Positions 8,736 through 18,266 are shown, numbered from the stretch's first letter. The stretch: DNA of 64,000 nt from Shimia haliotis (GCF_900114415.1 NZ_FOSZ01000004.1:248001-312000); one strand, 5' to 3'. Numbers and translations: made by a program. The notes: generated from the letters alone by a model not told the origin.

Positions 8736-11659
8736 GTCAGCGCCTCCGGCTCTGGGTCATCCGTCGCGTCCCATTCTCCGAACCGAGCAAGTTGATCATA
8801 GTCCCCATCGTCTGCTTCCGACCGCATTGCGCGACGAGAGGTGAAGCCTTTTCCGTCGCTCAAATAGGCCGCAATCAGTCGGGTGAAATCTTCCCAAACA
8901 TCTTCTATTGGCTTTTCGGACAAAGGCGCAGGCTGGTCTTTGGGTTTGGGGCCAAGCCCGATATAGACCGCGTCAGCCACTTTCGCCGGATCAATGTCGC
9001 GAAACCCGCCTCGCTCCGCCATTGCCGCCTCAAGCAGCAACTGTTTGTCAAAATGGGTTTGCTCGTCTTGGCTTGGTGGCGAACCGGTTTTGTAATCATA
9101 AAGGATCAGATCCCCTTCCGGCGTGCGGTCCAAACGATCCGCTGTTCCGGTCAATGTGAAATCCAAAACTTCGATGCGATCCTTTGCGCGTGCTTCAAAA
9201 GCAACGGGCGTTGCTCGCATCCTGCGCTGGGCTTCGCCCGCCACAATATGATCCGAGATTCTCTCCAATCGCGCTTTCCAGAGAGCGCGCGCCGTTGGCC
9301 AAGGCACATTTTGGGCAAGAACAGTTTCTGAAATTTCCAGAATACGCTGTCGCGTGACCGCAATACCTTGTTCCACGCTTTCTTTGATCAACTGCTCCAA
9401 AATTTCATGAACAATGATCCCACGCAGGAGCGCATCCGGGGTTCTCATCAAGGGATCAAGGGGCCGAAGTCGCAGTACATGTTTGGCATAGATTGCGTAT
9501 GGATCGCGGATCAGTCGCTTGATTTCTGTCACTGAAAGCTGCCGAGGGCGCGCGGCTTGCGGCGGGATCGGTGACGGCCTTGCGGCAGGTGTTTCCTCTC
9601 GGAAGGTTTCGAGCGTGTGTATGCGATCAATCCATTCCTGCCCCCTTGCCCGCATCTCTTGCAACGCGTCCGCGCCGCCCTGTTCGGGCAGACCGCCCAT
9701 CAGATTGAGCAGGCGGTTTACCCATCTTGAGGGAACCGTTTCCGCCTCGTCTGAGCGGATGGCGCGGGTGATCCAGACTTCTGGCGCGCCAACGGCCTGT
9801 TGAAAATCATGGGCAGACAATCCGATGCGGCGTTCGGGCAAAAGCAGTCCGGCGTCGTGGCGCATCTTCCGATTGAGCCAAGGGTCGGGGCTTGGGGCTT
9901 CCGGCCAACTGCCTTCGTTCAATCCCCCGAGGATCACCAAATCCGCGCCCTGAACACGCGCCTCCAAGGTGCCCCAGATCAGGATATGCGGATGCCCCTC
10001 GTCGCGGTCCCGCACTTCTTCATGGGCCAAGACCGCCCCGAACAAATCACCATAATCCTGCGCGGTGATTGGGCCAGCAACACTGGCATGTGTCTGCAAA
10101 TCATCTACGACCTTGCGCGCCTTGCGTCCTGCCGCTTCCTGCCATAGTCCGCCGGACCCGTCACTCTGCCCTGCCGCAATGCGTTCCCCTAGGGTGATGT
10201 GCTCCTCAAGCCGATCTGACAGCTCAATTTCACCATGCAGTTCCTTGTCACAGAAACAGTCAGCAACCCATTCAATCCAGCTGTCGTCAACACTGTCCAA
10301 CGTCACGGCGCACATTCGAAGGGTGTTCGCGTCAGGATAAGTCACTGCCTTGCGCCTGATCCAAAGCTCCAGTTCGCGAGTCCACAAAAGATGGCTCCCG
10401 CGATCAGATCCACTGTGTGTCAACGGATGTTTTAATTGAGTTAAAAGTGCCTCAGACGTCAATTTTCGCTGAAATAGGGTCGAAACATGCCGCAAAAACC
10501 GCCCTGGTGGAGAAAGCTGCAAAGGTTGGCCTGCACTGTCATCGGGCACAATTCGCCAGCGATCCAGCGCGGCTGTCACCTGACGGGTGAGCATCCTGTC
10601 CGGACTGATCAGGGCGCAGGTCTGACCGTCTTGCGCTGCTTTGCGCATACGCGCTGCGATGACCAAGGCCTCTTCACGCTGTGTTGTGGCTTCAATCAGG
10701 GTGATGTCCTGACTGGCTTCCGAAAGTGGCCCAAGGCTTGGACCTTCGGAGAGCCACTGATCCGTGACTGGAGCAGGCCGCATTGCCAGAGACACCAATC
10801 GGTTTCGTACCGCGCTGGGCGGCGTACATGGGTGCCACTCAGCGACGTCTTGCGCACCGATGGACAAGTTATCCATCAGTTTGCGGAACCGATACTGCGG
10901 GTGATCTTCTGCTTCCATCGCATCCGCCATCTGAGTCCAGACAGATGTGGGCATATCGGTGTCGAATCCAGGCAGAACAATAGCTCCCTGTGGAAGCTTG
11001 GCGACAGCCTGCATCAAAAGCATCATCGTACCACGAGATCCGGTCGATCCCGCAAGAATGACCGGATGATGCGGGGGGGATGTTTCCCATTTGGTGGCAA
11101 GGCGCTCAATTGCCATCCGTTGACGGGCCTCTGTACCGGGCGCACTGTCGACGTTTTCTAGAAAATGCCGTGCAATCGCAAAAAAGTGCTGCGCGCGCGC
11201 CCAATGGCCGGATTGGTCCGACACATCCAATGCTTCGATCGCGTCTACGGCAACACCTTCACCAGACATCTCATCAAACAGACCCGCAAGGCTGTCAGCG
11301 AGGTCGTAGATTGACGCGCGTGACGCGAGATCCGGTTCCCGTTCCAACAGGCGGGTGATCAGCTGGATCAACTCAAATCTCTGCCGCAAAGGCGAGGCCG
11401 CAGGCGGCAGGTCCGCCGAAACGTCTCTGGAAAAATCTCCCAGCAATCGCAATCTCGGCAATAGCGTCGTAGCGCCGTCGTCGAACAGTGACGAAATCCG
11501 TCGGGCCATGCGCGCTGTGTTCACAATAACTTCGACGCGCGCCATTTTGTCTGGTGCTTCCCCTGCCATTCGCGAGCGCAGGCCATCTACCAACACCTTG
11601 GGAAAATCCGCTCCAGGAGGGACACCGTAAACTCTTGGTTTTTCAGTTGGCTCAAACAT
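8732..11659 (-). CDS. addB: AddB, second subunit of the AddAB repair enzyme
   Basis: AddB is a 975-residue partner of AddA with a second nuclease domain. The C-terminal PD-(D/E)XK motif reads GDLILYDYKTGSP, and the N-terminal part is the helicase-like scaffold of the alphaproteobacterial AddB family. I start it at the ATG at 11659, which overlaps the murU stop by 8 bases; a TTG three codons upstream is possible. The ATGA overlap with addA downstream suggests 1:1 synthesis. Confidence 0.94.
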   Translation of the reverse strand: MFEPTEKPRVYGVPPGADFPKVLVDGLRSRMAGEAPDKMARVEVIVNTARMARRISSLFDDGATTLLPRLRLLGDFSRDVSADLPPAASPLRQRFELIQLITRLLEREPDLASRASIYDLADSLAGLFDEMSGEGVAVDAIEALDVSDQSGHWARAQHFFAIARHFLENVDSAPGTEARQRMAIERLATKWETSPPHHPVILAGSTGSRGTMMLLMQAVAKLPQGAIVLPGFDTDMPTSVWTQMADAMEAEDHPQYRFRKLMDNLSIGAQDVAEWHPCTPPSAVRNRLVSLAMRPAPVTDQWLSEGPSLGPLSEASQDITLIEATTQREEALVIAARMRKAAQDGQTCALISPDRMLTRQVTAALDRWRIVPDDSAGQPLQLSPPGRFLRHVSTLFQRKLTSEALLTQLKHPLTHSGSDRGSHLLWTRELELWIRRKAVTYPDANTLRMCAVTLDSVDDSWIEWVADCFCDKELHGEIELSDRLEEHITLGERIAAGQSDGSGGLWQEAAGRKARKVVDDLQTHASVAGPITAQDYGDLFGAVLAHEEVRDRDEGHPHILIWGTLEARVQGADLVILGGLNEGSWPEAPSPDPWLNRKMRHDAGLLLPERRIGLSAHDFQQAVGAPEVWITRAIRSDEAETVPSRWVNRLLNLMGGLPEQGGADALQEMRARGQEWIDRIHTLETFREETPAARPSPIPPQAARPRQLSVTEIKRLIRDPYAIYAKHVLRLRPLDPLMRTPDALLRGIIVHEILEQLIKESVEQGIAVTRQRILEISETVLAQNVPWPTARALWKARLERISDHIVAGEAQRRMRATPVAFEARAKDRIEVLDFTLTGTADRLDRTPEGDLILYDYKTGSPPSQDEQTHFDKQLLLEAAMAERGGFRDIDPAKVADAVYIGLGPKPKDQPAPLSEKPIEDVWEDFTRLIAAYLSDGKGFTSRRAMRSEADDGDYDQLARFGEWDATDDPEPEALT

Positions 11660-12344
11660 CGGGTTCAATCAGCATCCGTTCCGCGAGCAAAATGCCATCT
11701 TGCGATCCAACATCGCACCATTGCCCAGGATAGGAGACTCCGAACAGCCGACCCTTGGCAAGCAATTGATCCCACAGCAGGTTGAGAGAAAAGGCATCCT
11801 GTTCGATTTTTTCCAATCCTTCGGTGCGCAGAATTTGGACACCGCCGTAGATCACGCCCGGCCCGCGGGAAATGCGCCCGTCCGGCGCCAATGTGAAATC
11901 CCCCTGCCCTTTGTGACCGCGCGCCTGATCCTGCGGGACGCAAACAAGAAGTCCGTCCATGTCTTCCGGCCGCCATGCACTAAGCGCGACCTTAAACGGG
12001 TTGGCTCCGCGCCAGATTGCGTCTGTGTTGGAGGTGAAAACCGGCCCGTCCCCCAAGACCGGCAATGCGTTTCGCAACCCGCCGCCGGTTTCAAGAATGT
12101 CGGGCGTTTCGTGACATAAATGAACACCCGTGTGCGCCAGATGCGCAGCCATTTGATCGTGCAAGTAGTGCGTGTTTGCGACCACGGTTTTGGGCGCAAT
12201 CGCATTCACATGATCCAGCGTATGATCGATCAATGCCTTTCCGGCCACTTTGATCAATGGTTTCGGCCTTGAGCGCGTAAGCGTGCCCATTCGGGTGCCA
12301 AATCCGGCAGAAAAGAGCATTACAGCGTTGGGAAAGTCGCGCAT
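11652..12344 (-). CDS. murU: MurU-like N-acetylmuramate 1-phosphate uridylyltransferase
   Basis: This is a 230-residue sugar-1-phosphate nucleotidyltransferase with the N-terminal signature FSAGFGTRMGTLTRSRPKPL. Together with the adjacent AmgK-like kinase it matches the MurNAc salvage route known from Pseudomonas and Caulobacter: AmgK phosphorylates MurNAc at the anomeric position and MurU makes UDP-MurNAc, bypassing de novo synthesis. The assignment rests on the family signature, the length (MurU is about 220-230 residues) and the neighbour pair. A generic NTP transferase is the alternative. It overlaps amgK by 25 bases and addB by 8. Confidence 0.8.
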   Translation of the reverse strand: MRDFPNAVMLFSAGFGTRMGTLTRSRPKPLIKVAGKALIDHTLDHVNAIAPKTVVANTHYLHDQMAAHLAHTGVHLCHETPDILETGGGLRNALPVLGDGPVFTSNTDAIWRGANPFKVALSAWRPEDMDGLLVCVPQDQARGHKGQGDFTLAPDGRISRGPGVIYGGVQILRTEGLEKIEQDAFSLNLLWDQLLAKGRLFGVSYPGQWCDVGSQDGILLAERMLIEPDV

Positions 12345-13339
12345 TTGTCTTTCAGTTCTTTCAGGATTGCGGGGGTGGGTTCCGGTAGCGCATCATGCAA
12401 CAGTCCAGCCACCGGAGACAGCGCCGGATGATCCAGATCACGCATCAACACGCCATAGACCCTTGGAATGAAATCCACGTAATGCGGTTTGCCAAAGTGC
12501 AGAGACAATCGTGCGAAAATGCCGAGAATGCGCAGATTTCTTTGGGCGCCAAGCACATGATATGCTGCCGAAAACTCGCTCTCTTCCACGTTTGATCGTG
12601 CCACATAGCGTTCGATCATCGCCGTTTCCAGATCGGCGGGCACGTCCCTGCGGGCATCCTGCAACATCGACACAAGATCATAAGCCGGATGCGCGAACTT
12701 TGCGTCCTGAAAGTCAATCAAGCCAACACGGGCCACGCCATCGCGGTCCGGCAGCCACAAAAGGTTTTCCGCATGATAATCGCGATGCATCAACACCGAA
12801 GGTGGCGCGACGGTGCTTGAGAGAACCTGAGCAAACCGCGGCTGAAAACGCTCGTAAGATGCCCGCCATTCCTGCCCTGCCCCCATTGCGTACCAACTGA
12901 ATCCGAGGTCGACCATTTCTGCCATCATTGACGTGTCAAATGGTTCCAACTCTGGCGCAGCATGAGAGTGAATATGGAGTAACACATCCGTCGCAGCCTC
13001 ATACAGAGGCCGTTCCATATTGGGCGCCCTTGGGATCTTTCGGGCAAACAAATCATCACCAAGGTCTTCGATGATCAGAAACCCATTTTGTTGGTCACGG
13101 TCAAATATGCGCGGTGCAGACAGTCCGATTTCAAGCAAGTGTTCTGCGATCCTGCAAAAGGGGCCCACGTCTTCGCCTTTATCAGGCGGAGCGTCCATGA
13201 GGATCGCCGAAGATCCATCCCTTTGTTGCAGCCTGTCGTAGCGCCGATTGGATGCATCACCGGCGACCAGAGACCGCTCGGCATCTGACCAATCTGATTT
13301 GGCCAAAAACGCCGCCAACAATGCGTCACGGTCAGCCAT
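12320..13339 (-). CDS. amgK: AmgK-like anomeric MurNAc/GlcNAc kinase (aminoglycoside phosphotransferase fold)
   Basis: This is a 339-residue kinase of the APH (choline kinase-like) fold. LMHRDYHAENLLWLP contains the catalytic His-x-Asp and Asn, and LIDFQDAKFAHPAYDL contains the metal-binding Asp. The length equals known AmgK proteins, and a murU-like gene follows directly, so cell-wall sugar recycling is the likely role. I chose the ATG at 13339 (MADRDALLAAF), which overlaps the tsaE stop by 8 bases; the frame extends 29 codons upstream into tsaE without a better start. Confidence 0.8.
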   Translation of the reverse strand: MADRDALLAAFLAKSDWSDAERSLVAGDASNRRYDRLQQRDGSSAILMDAPPDKGEDVGPFCRIAEHLLEIGLSAPRIFDRDQQNGFLIIEDLGDDLFARKIPRAPNMERPLYEAATDVLLHIHSHAAPELEPFDTSMMAEMVDLGFSWYAMGAGQEWRASYERFQPRFAQVLSSTVAPPSVLMHRDYHAENLLWLPDRDGVARVGLIDFQDAKFAHPAYDLVSMLQDARRDVPADLETAMIERYVARSNVEESEFSAAYHVLGAQRNLRILGIFARLSLHFGKPHYVDFIPRVYGVLMRDLDHPALSPVAGLLHDALPEPTPAILKELKDKCATFPTL

Positions 13340-13796
13340 CTTGCAGCTCTCTGACAACGGTCGCCCAGCGATCTGAATCAAAGAGAAATGAAAGTGCGCG
13401 CGAACCGATGTCGTCGCCGAGTTCAAATCGCATCGTCAGCGCGTTTTCGGGGCGCAGGTCCGATAATCTGTCCGGCCATTCCACCAGACAGATCGCATCC
13501 TCAAAGGCGTCGATCAGCCCCAGTTCCACCACTTCGTCCGGTGACGTCAGTCGATAAAGATCCGCGTGCCAGATTTCCGCATTTGGCGTGTCGTACATTT
13601 GCACCAGCGTAAACGTGGGCGAGGGTACGTCCTCGGGAACCTCCAACAAGGTTTGAATTACACTGCGGGCAAAATGCGTTTTTCCCGCTCCGATGTCTCC
13701 TTCAAGTAGGACAACATCGCCGGGCACAAGTTCTGTGGCGATGCGGGCCGCCAACTCGGAGGTCTCTTCGGCTGATGTGAGTGTGATGGATGACAT
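13332..13796 (-). CDS. tsaE: TsaE, ATPase for tRNA t6A37 synthesis
   Basis: TsaE is the P-loop ATPase that recycles the TsaBD complex in N6-threonylcarbamoyladenosine formation on tRNA. The protein has 154 residues, with Walker A GDIGAGKTHFARS near residue 35, the VPSPTFTLV motif typical of the family, and IWHADLYRL. It heads the overlapping series tsaE-amgK-murU-addB-addA-trxA and starts 37 bases after the PAS protein gene. Confidence 0.95.
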   Translation of the reverse strand: MSSITLTSAEETSELAARIATELVPGDVVLLEGDIGAGKTHFARSVIQTLLEVPEDVPSPTFTLVQMYDTPNAEIWHADLYRLTSPDEVVELGLIDAFEDAICLVEWPDRLSDLRPENALTMRFELGDDIGSRALSFLFDSDRWATVVRELQDG

Positions 13797-13833
13797 GGCG
13801 CCACACTACAACGCTTGGGCTTGCCTGCAACCA

Positions 13834-15321
13834 TCAAGCGGGCTGAGTGATCTCTTGTTCAATTGCGCGTCGGAACTCAATCATGGTCGCGCCACCGGAA
13901 ATGGGTGTCAGCTTGGCGTGCATCAAGCCAAGCTGTTGCAGGGCCAAAACGCCCGCCCAAGGACGTCGCGGTTCCGAATTTCCTATGGCTTCTTTGAAAT
14001 CCTGCCACGCCGGTGTGTCGCAAATTGCCGCTTCCCACAAGGCTGTAGCGTCACGGATTGTATAGTTCGCAAAGGTAGAGTCCGGGTCTACCTGCCAGAA
14101 GCTGCGATACGCGTTGTTGCACAGCAAATGATCGCCTGCCCGTGAAAACAAAACCACCGGATCACCCAAACCGTCCAGTGCCGCATGGGCAATTTCAATT
14201 TCGGCGCGAAACCGCCGTGTCAAAGCCATTTCTGCGGAAATATCATCGATCAAGAGGGCGATTGCCCCATCCTGTTGCGGGCGTCCTGAAACGCGGTAAG
14301 TTTTGCCGTCGGGCAGTTCCCATGTGTCGCCATAGGTGCCTTGCTCCATGGCGCGAATAATTGTGCCGACGTGAGATTGCCATGAAACGGCGCGTTTGGG
14401 TTCCGGTGCGATATGGCGCGCGCGCAGTTTGTCAAAAAACTCGGTTATGCTGGGGTGCAAGGACAACTCGGTTGGAGATAATCCGCTCAACTGTACCAAT
14501 GGAGGGTTGAACAACACCAGCCTTCGGTCCCTGTCAAACACCGCCAAACCTGTGGGGAGATGGGCAAACGTCCTTGAAAGCGTCTGCACAAGGTTGCGTT
14601 GTGCCAGTTCGGTATCCACCGCGGTATTGGCATCCACCGCAAAAAACACGCGATCCTGATCCAGAGCGACAGAGGTGACATCAAACCATTGCGGCGTCCC
14701 GTCCGCAGAGAAGAGCCCAAGTCGACGGGAGGCTGTGAATTCTTCGCCATCTGTCATTTCAAACAGCATTGGGATTTCGGGATCGAGCTTTTTTCCCTGT
14801 TCCTGTGCGAGGTTCTCATAGGCGACGTTGCACCAAATTATTTGCGTGTCGGCGCGACAAACCCAAATGGGATAAGGCGCCCCATTTGAAATATCCGAGC
14901 CAAAGGTCACCGTCGCGTCTTCAGGCTGGACATCAGATACAATTGTGACCCGAGCAACGTCATTCCACTGGTCAATGGTAAGAAGCGTTCCGTCGTGCAT
15001 CTTTGAGGACGTCAGAACCTTGGTATCTTGCATGTCCGTCGCACCTTGGTTCTCCGGAAAATCGGGGAAACGCTCGGCAAGCAGCCGACGCAGCGCCCGC
15101 CAGTTAGTCTCCTTCCCGCCGCGTCCTGCCAACAGTCGCAGGCCCTCGGTGTTTGCTTCCACCAAGCTGCCGTTCCGATAAATGCAAATCGCTTCTTGTG
15201 TTTGTGGTCCACCAGCGTCCTGCGGGATGCGTCGCAACAGGAATGTCAAAACGCCGAGAGAGAGAAGAAGGGCGGAAATGCCCAAAGTAACAATCAAAAA
15301 ATCAATAACCGAATCAAACAT
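13834..15321 (-). CDS. Membrane-anchored PAS-domain protein without an output domain
   Basis: This is a 495-residue protein with one N-terminal membrane segment (FLIVTLGISALLLSLGVLTF, residues 6-25) and PAS-like repeats. The second contains AVFDRDRRLVLFNPPLVQLSG and the third VVLFSRAGDHLLCNNAYRSFW, like the PAS_7 domains common in alphaproteobacteria. No histidine kinase, GGDEF or other output module is present; the C-terminus ends after the last PAS. I chose the ATG at 15321, preceded by GGGG, over a TTG 11 codons upstream. It lies between regB and tsaE on the same strand, so it may modulate a separate kinase, possibly RegB. Confidence 0.85.
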   Translation of the reverse strand: MFDSVIDFLIVTLGISALLLSLGVLTFLLRRIPQDAGGPQTQEAICIYRNGSLVEANTEGLRLLAGRGGKETNWRALRRLLAERFPDFPENQGATDMQDTKVLTSSKMHDGTLLTIDQWNDVARVTIVSDVQPEDATVTFGSDISNGAPYPIWVCRADTQIIWCNVAYENLAQEQGKKLDPEIPMLFEMTDGEEFTASRRLGLFSADGTPQWFDVTSVALDQDRVFFAVDANTAVDTELAQRNLVQTLSRTFAHLPTGLAVFDRDRRLVLFNPPLVQLSGLSPTELSLHPSITEFFDKLRARHIAPEPKRAVSWQSHVGTIIRAMEQGTYGDTWELPDGKTYRVSGRPQQDGAIALLIDDISAEMALTRRFRAEIEIAHAALDGLGDPVVLFSRAGDHLLCNNAYRSFWQVDPDSTFANYTIRDATALWEAAICDTPAWQDFKEAIGNSEPRRPWAGVLALQQLGLMHAKLTPISGGATMIEFRRAIEQEITQPA

Positions 15322-15411
15322 AGCGACCCCAAAATCGGTGAAGTGCCGTGGCAAGGATCACAGACTTGAGGTTAACAGATCGTTAACCAAACGATTTTGC
15401 TTTGCTTTCGC

Positions 15412-16785
15412 TTACCCTTCAACGAGTGGGTTTTGCCCAAGCGATCCGCTCGCGGAAGCATCTGCGAATTGGCCTCTGGACCAGATCACTTCGACGATGG
15501 CTCCGAGATGCTCATCTTCTTCGTCAATCTCGCTGCTATTTCCGTTCGCAAAGCTCAGATCAGCGCCTGATCTCTCCAGCAGCGTCTTGGCAATAAACAA
15601 CCCTAAACCCATCCCTTCATAGCCCGGTCGCTCTGATTTTTCACGGTCCGCTCGACGTTTGCGGATAAAGGGATCACCTATGCGTCCGATCAAATGCGGG
15701 GGGAATCCCTTCCCGTCATCCATGATGCGTACATAAATCCGGTCTTCGTCCCAGTCGGTTTCTACCCAAACGGTGGATTTTGCGAAATCGACCGCGTTTT
15801 GAATCAGGTTGCGCAATCCATGTACGATTTCCGGCTGTCGCAAAATTTCTGGGCCATCCACAAGGTCGAGATGTTCAAAGAAGATGGTTTTTCCGCGGTT
15901 CATGTGGGGTTCCGCGGCTTCCTCAACCACGGTCGAAAGCGGTGCGCGACGCAGATGCAGATCGTCCTTCCCTGCCCGTCCCATCGACTGGAGAATATCG
16001 CGACAACGATCAGCTTGCTGCCGGATCAGCGCGGCATCCTCTTTTAGTTCGGGATTGTCGTCCAGTTCCTCCATCAGCTCGGCACTGGTAAGCTTGATGG
16101 TCGCCAGAGGTGTTCCCAATTCATGGGCTGCAGCTGCCACTACACCGCCAAGATCTGTCAACTTTTGCTCCCGAGCGAGAGCCATTTGTGTGGCGGCAAG
16201 TGCATCTGACATCGACGACATTTCCGTGACGACCCGCCGCGAATAGAGCGACGAAAAAAGAATGGCGATCACGATGGCGCACCAGTTCCCGTACAAAAAC
16301 ATGTCCGGAACCTCGAGGGTGATGAACTCCCTGACCCTAAGCGGTAGATGGAAATTCAACAGAAGCGTCACGATAATGATGGCCAGCGTGGCAACAGCAA
16401 GAGCCGATCGCACCGAAAGAACCAAAGCGGCAATTGTCACCGGGCCGACGATCAGAAACGAGAACGGGTTGTTCAATCCACCGGTCAGGAACAGCAAAAA
16501 ACCGAGCTGTAAGATGTCGAAGAGGATCATGAACATGTTCTCGACGCCGCTCAGCAACTTGTTTTCGGGGAACACGAAAATGGCAATCAGGTTGCCGATA
16601 ACCGAGATGCCGACCGCCATATAGCAAAGGCCATATTCAATATTCAGCCCGAACCCGAATTGCGCGACCAAAAGGGCCACCGCCTGCCCTGCAATCGCAA
16701 TCCAGCGCACCATGATGATGGTCCGTAGGCGAACCCAGTTGCTACGCCGATTGTGGGAGATGAGTTCGGTTGAGAAATCGGACAT
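15412..16785 (-). CDS. regB: RegB/PrrB redox-responsive sensor histidine kinase
   Basis: RegB senses the redox state of the quinone pool and phosphorylates RegA. The 457-residue protein has about six membrane segments in its first 180 residues, with the quinone-linked heptapeptide GGLNNPF at 102-108. The H-box is AAAAHELGTPLA with phospho-acceptor His221, the conserved redox-active Cys261 lies in QADRCRDIL, and the ATP-binding lid is GMGLGLFIAKTLL. It is transcribed divergently from senC-regA, the classical arrangement in Rhodobacterales, from an 84-bp intergenic region. Confidence 0.96.
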   Translation of the reverse strand: MSDFSTELISHNRRSNWVRLRTIIMVRWIAIAGQAVALLVAQFGFGLNIEYGLCYMAVGISVIGNLIAIFVFPENKLLSGVENMFMILFDILQLGFLLFLTGGLNNPFSFLIVGPVTIAALVLSVRSALAVATLAIIIVTLLLNFHLPLRVREFITLEVPDMFLYGNWCAIVIAILFSSLYSRRVVTEMSSMSDALAATQMALAREQKLTDLGGVVAAAAHELGTPLATIKLTSAELMEELDDNPELKEDAALIRQQADRCRDILQSMGRAGKDDLHLRRAPLSTVVEEAAEPHMNRGKTIFFEHLDLVDGPEILRQPEIVHGLRNLIQNAVDFAKSTVWVETDWDEDRIYVRIMDDGKGFPPHLIGRIGDPFIRKRRADREKSERPGYEGMGLGLFIAKTLLERSGADLSFANGNSSEIDEEDEHLGAIVEVIWSRGQFADASASGSLGQNPLVEG

Positions 16786-16869
16786 GTGATGTTGTTTGCT
16801 CTTGAGTTCGCGTTTGTAATTGTTAGGTGTCCGTCAACCATCAATCAACTTGGCATTGGGAGCGCTCCT

Positions 16870-17496
16870 ATGATGCGTACTGTGGCCGCTGTGGCTGTTT
16901 TTGTCGTGATCCTTGCGTTGGGCGGGATGTGGTATGTGTCACAGTCCGGTGACAAGGATCAGTTTGCGCAATGCCGCACCAGTCAGGTCGCCGGCGGCAC
17001 CAGCGCGATCGGCGGGCCGTTCACGCTCGTGGATGGCGACGGCAACACGGTCACTGATCAGGATGTCCTCACCGAGCCGACACTGATTTACTTTGGGTAT
17101 ACATTCTGCCCAGATGTCTGCCCTCTGGACGCGGGCCGCAATGCCGAGGCAATGGACCTGCTTGAAGACCAAGGAAAGATCGTCAACGGCGCCTTTATCA
17201 CGATTGATCCTGAACGGGATACGCCTGAGGTGGTCAAAGACTACGCCGGCTATCTCCATGACCGCATGATTGGCCTTTCCGGCTCGCCTGAACAGGTCAA
17301 AGCCGCCTCGCAGGCCTACCGGACTTACTTCAAAAAGCAGGAGCCGGAAGAGGGCGATGAGGAGTACTACCTCGTGGATCACTCTACTTTTACCTATTTG
17401 ACCCTGCCAGGTTATGGCTTCGTTGAATACTTCCGGCGTGACATAACGCCAGAGGATATGGCCCAGCGGGTCGGGTGCTTCGTAGACAACATGTAA
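16870..17496 (+). CDS. senC: SenC/PrrC, Sco1-type copper chaperone
   Basis: This is a membrane-anchored periplasmic thioredoxin-fold protein that delivers copper to cytochrome oxidase and modulates the RegB signal. One N-terminal membrane segment (residues 4-22) precedes the copper-binding CPDVC (Cys80, Cys84), and the third ligand is His171 in LVDHSTFTYL. The start at 16870 has GGGAG seven bases upstream; a second ATG follows immediately. It lies 84 bases from divergent regB and 68 bases before regA. Confidence 0.95.
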   Translation: MMRTVAAVAVFVVILALGGMWYVSQSGDKDQFAQCRTSQVAGGTSAIGGPFTLVDGDGNTVTDQDVLTEPTLIYFGYTFCPDVCPLDAGRNAEAMDLLEDQGKIVNGAFITIDPERDTPEVVKDYAGYLHDRMIGLSGSPEQVKAASQAYRTYFKKQEPEEGDEEYYLVDHSTFTYLTLPGYGFVEYFRRDITPEDMAQRVGCFVDNM

Positions 17497-17564
17497 GATG
17501 CGGGTGGTTTGACCCTTTTTGTCTCTCCCGCTAATACTTGTGAAATACTAAAGGGATGAGGCAA

Positions 17565-18119
17565 ATGGCGGACAAAGAGCTGCCGGAGATCGGGCCGGAC
17601 AAGACACTTCTTCTCGTGGACGACGACGAGCCTTTTTTGCGTCGCTTGGCAAAGGCGATGGAGAAAAGAGGATTTGAGGTGGAGACCGCTGGATCGGTTG
17701 CCGCCGGCAAGGCAATTGCCACTGCTCGACCACCGGCATATGCCGTGGTCGATTTGCGTCTAGAGGATGGAAACGGGCTCGATGTGGTCGAGGTGCTTCG
17801 CGAAAAACGCGAGGAATCACGGGTGGTTGTGCTGACCGGATACGGCGCTATTGCAACGGCAGTTGCCGCGGTAAAGATTGGCGCAACAGACTATCTGAGC
17901 AAGCCCGCCGACGCCACGGACATCATGCACGCGCTCCTGAGTGCTGACGACGAATTGCCGCCTCCGCCGGAAAATCCGATGAGTGCTGATCGAGTGCGTT
18001 GGGAGCATATCCAAAGAGTTTATGAATTGTGTGATCGCAATGTGAGCGAGACCGCGCGGCGTCTGAATATGCATCGCCGTACCCTGCAACGCATTCTGGC
18101 CAAACGCAGCCCACGGTGA
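17565..18119 (+). CDS. regA: RegA/PrrA global redox response regulator
   Basis: RegA is the response regulator controlling photosynthesis, respiration, nitrogen and carbon fixation genes in purple bacteria, and respiration in non-phototrophs. The receiver domain has LLLVDDDEPFLRRL with the phospho-acceptor at Asp63. The proline linker is DDELPPPPENP, and a C-terminal Fis-type helix-turn-helix carries NVSETARRLNMHRRTLQRIL. I chose the ATG at 17565, which gives 184 residues as in known RegA, because the AAGGG just upstream is properly spaced to it and not to the ATG at 17556. Confidence 0.97.
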   Translation: MADKELPEIGPDKTLLLVDDDEPFLRRLAKAMEKRGFEVETAGSVAAGKAIATARPPAYAVVDLRLEDGNGLDVVEVLREKREESRVVVLTGYGAIATAVAAVKIGATDYLSKPADATDIMHALLSADDELPPPPENPMSADRVRWEHIQRVYELCDRNVSETARRLNMHRRTLQRILAKRSPR

Positions 18120-18178
18120 TCAAAAATCCTGTCTGCATCACGTCGGTAACGCGTTTCTCAAATTCCGTCCAAAGAAAG

Positions 18179-18227
18179 AACCGGCCCCAAGTTGAGGCCG
18201 GTTAGGAAAGTCCGCAAATGCGGGACT
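18179..18227. terminator. Hairpins between convergent regA and leucine dehydrogenase gene
   Basis: An 8-bp perfect stem (18179-18186 with 18196-18203) is followed on the minus strand by a T-rich but broken tract (TTCTTTCTTT). A second small hairpin, AGTCCGCA with TGCGGGACT, lies at 18209-18227. The position between convergent gene ends fits transcription termination, mainly for the minus-strand gene. Confidence 0.5.
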
Positions 18228-18266
18228 GCGCTGATGCTTCTTTGACACCAGCTTTTTAGACAGGAC

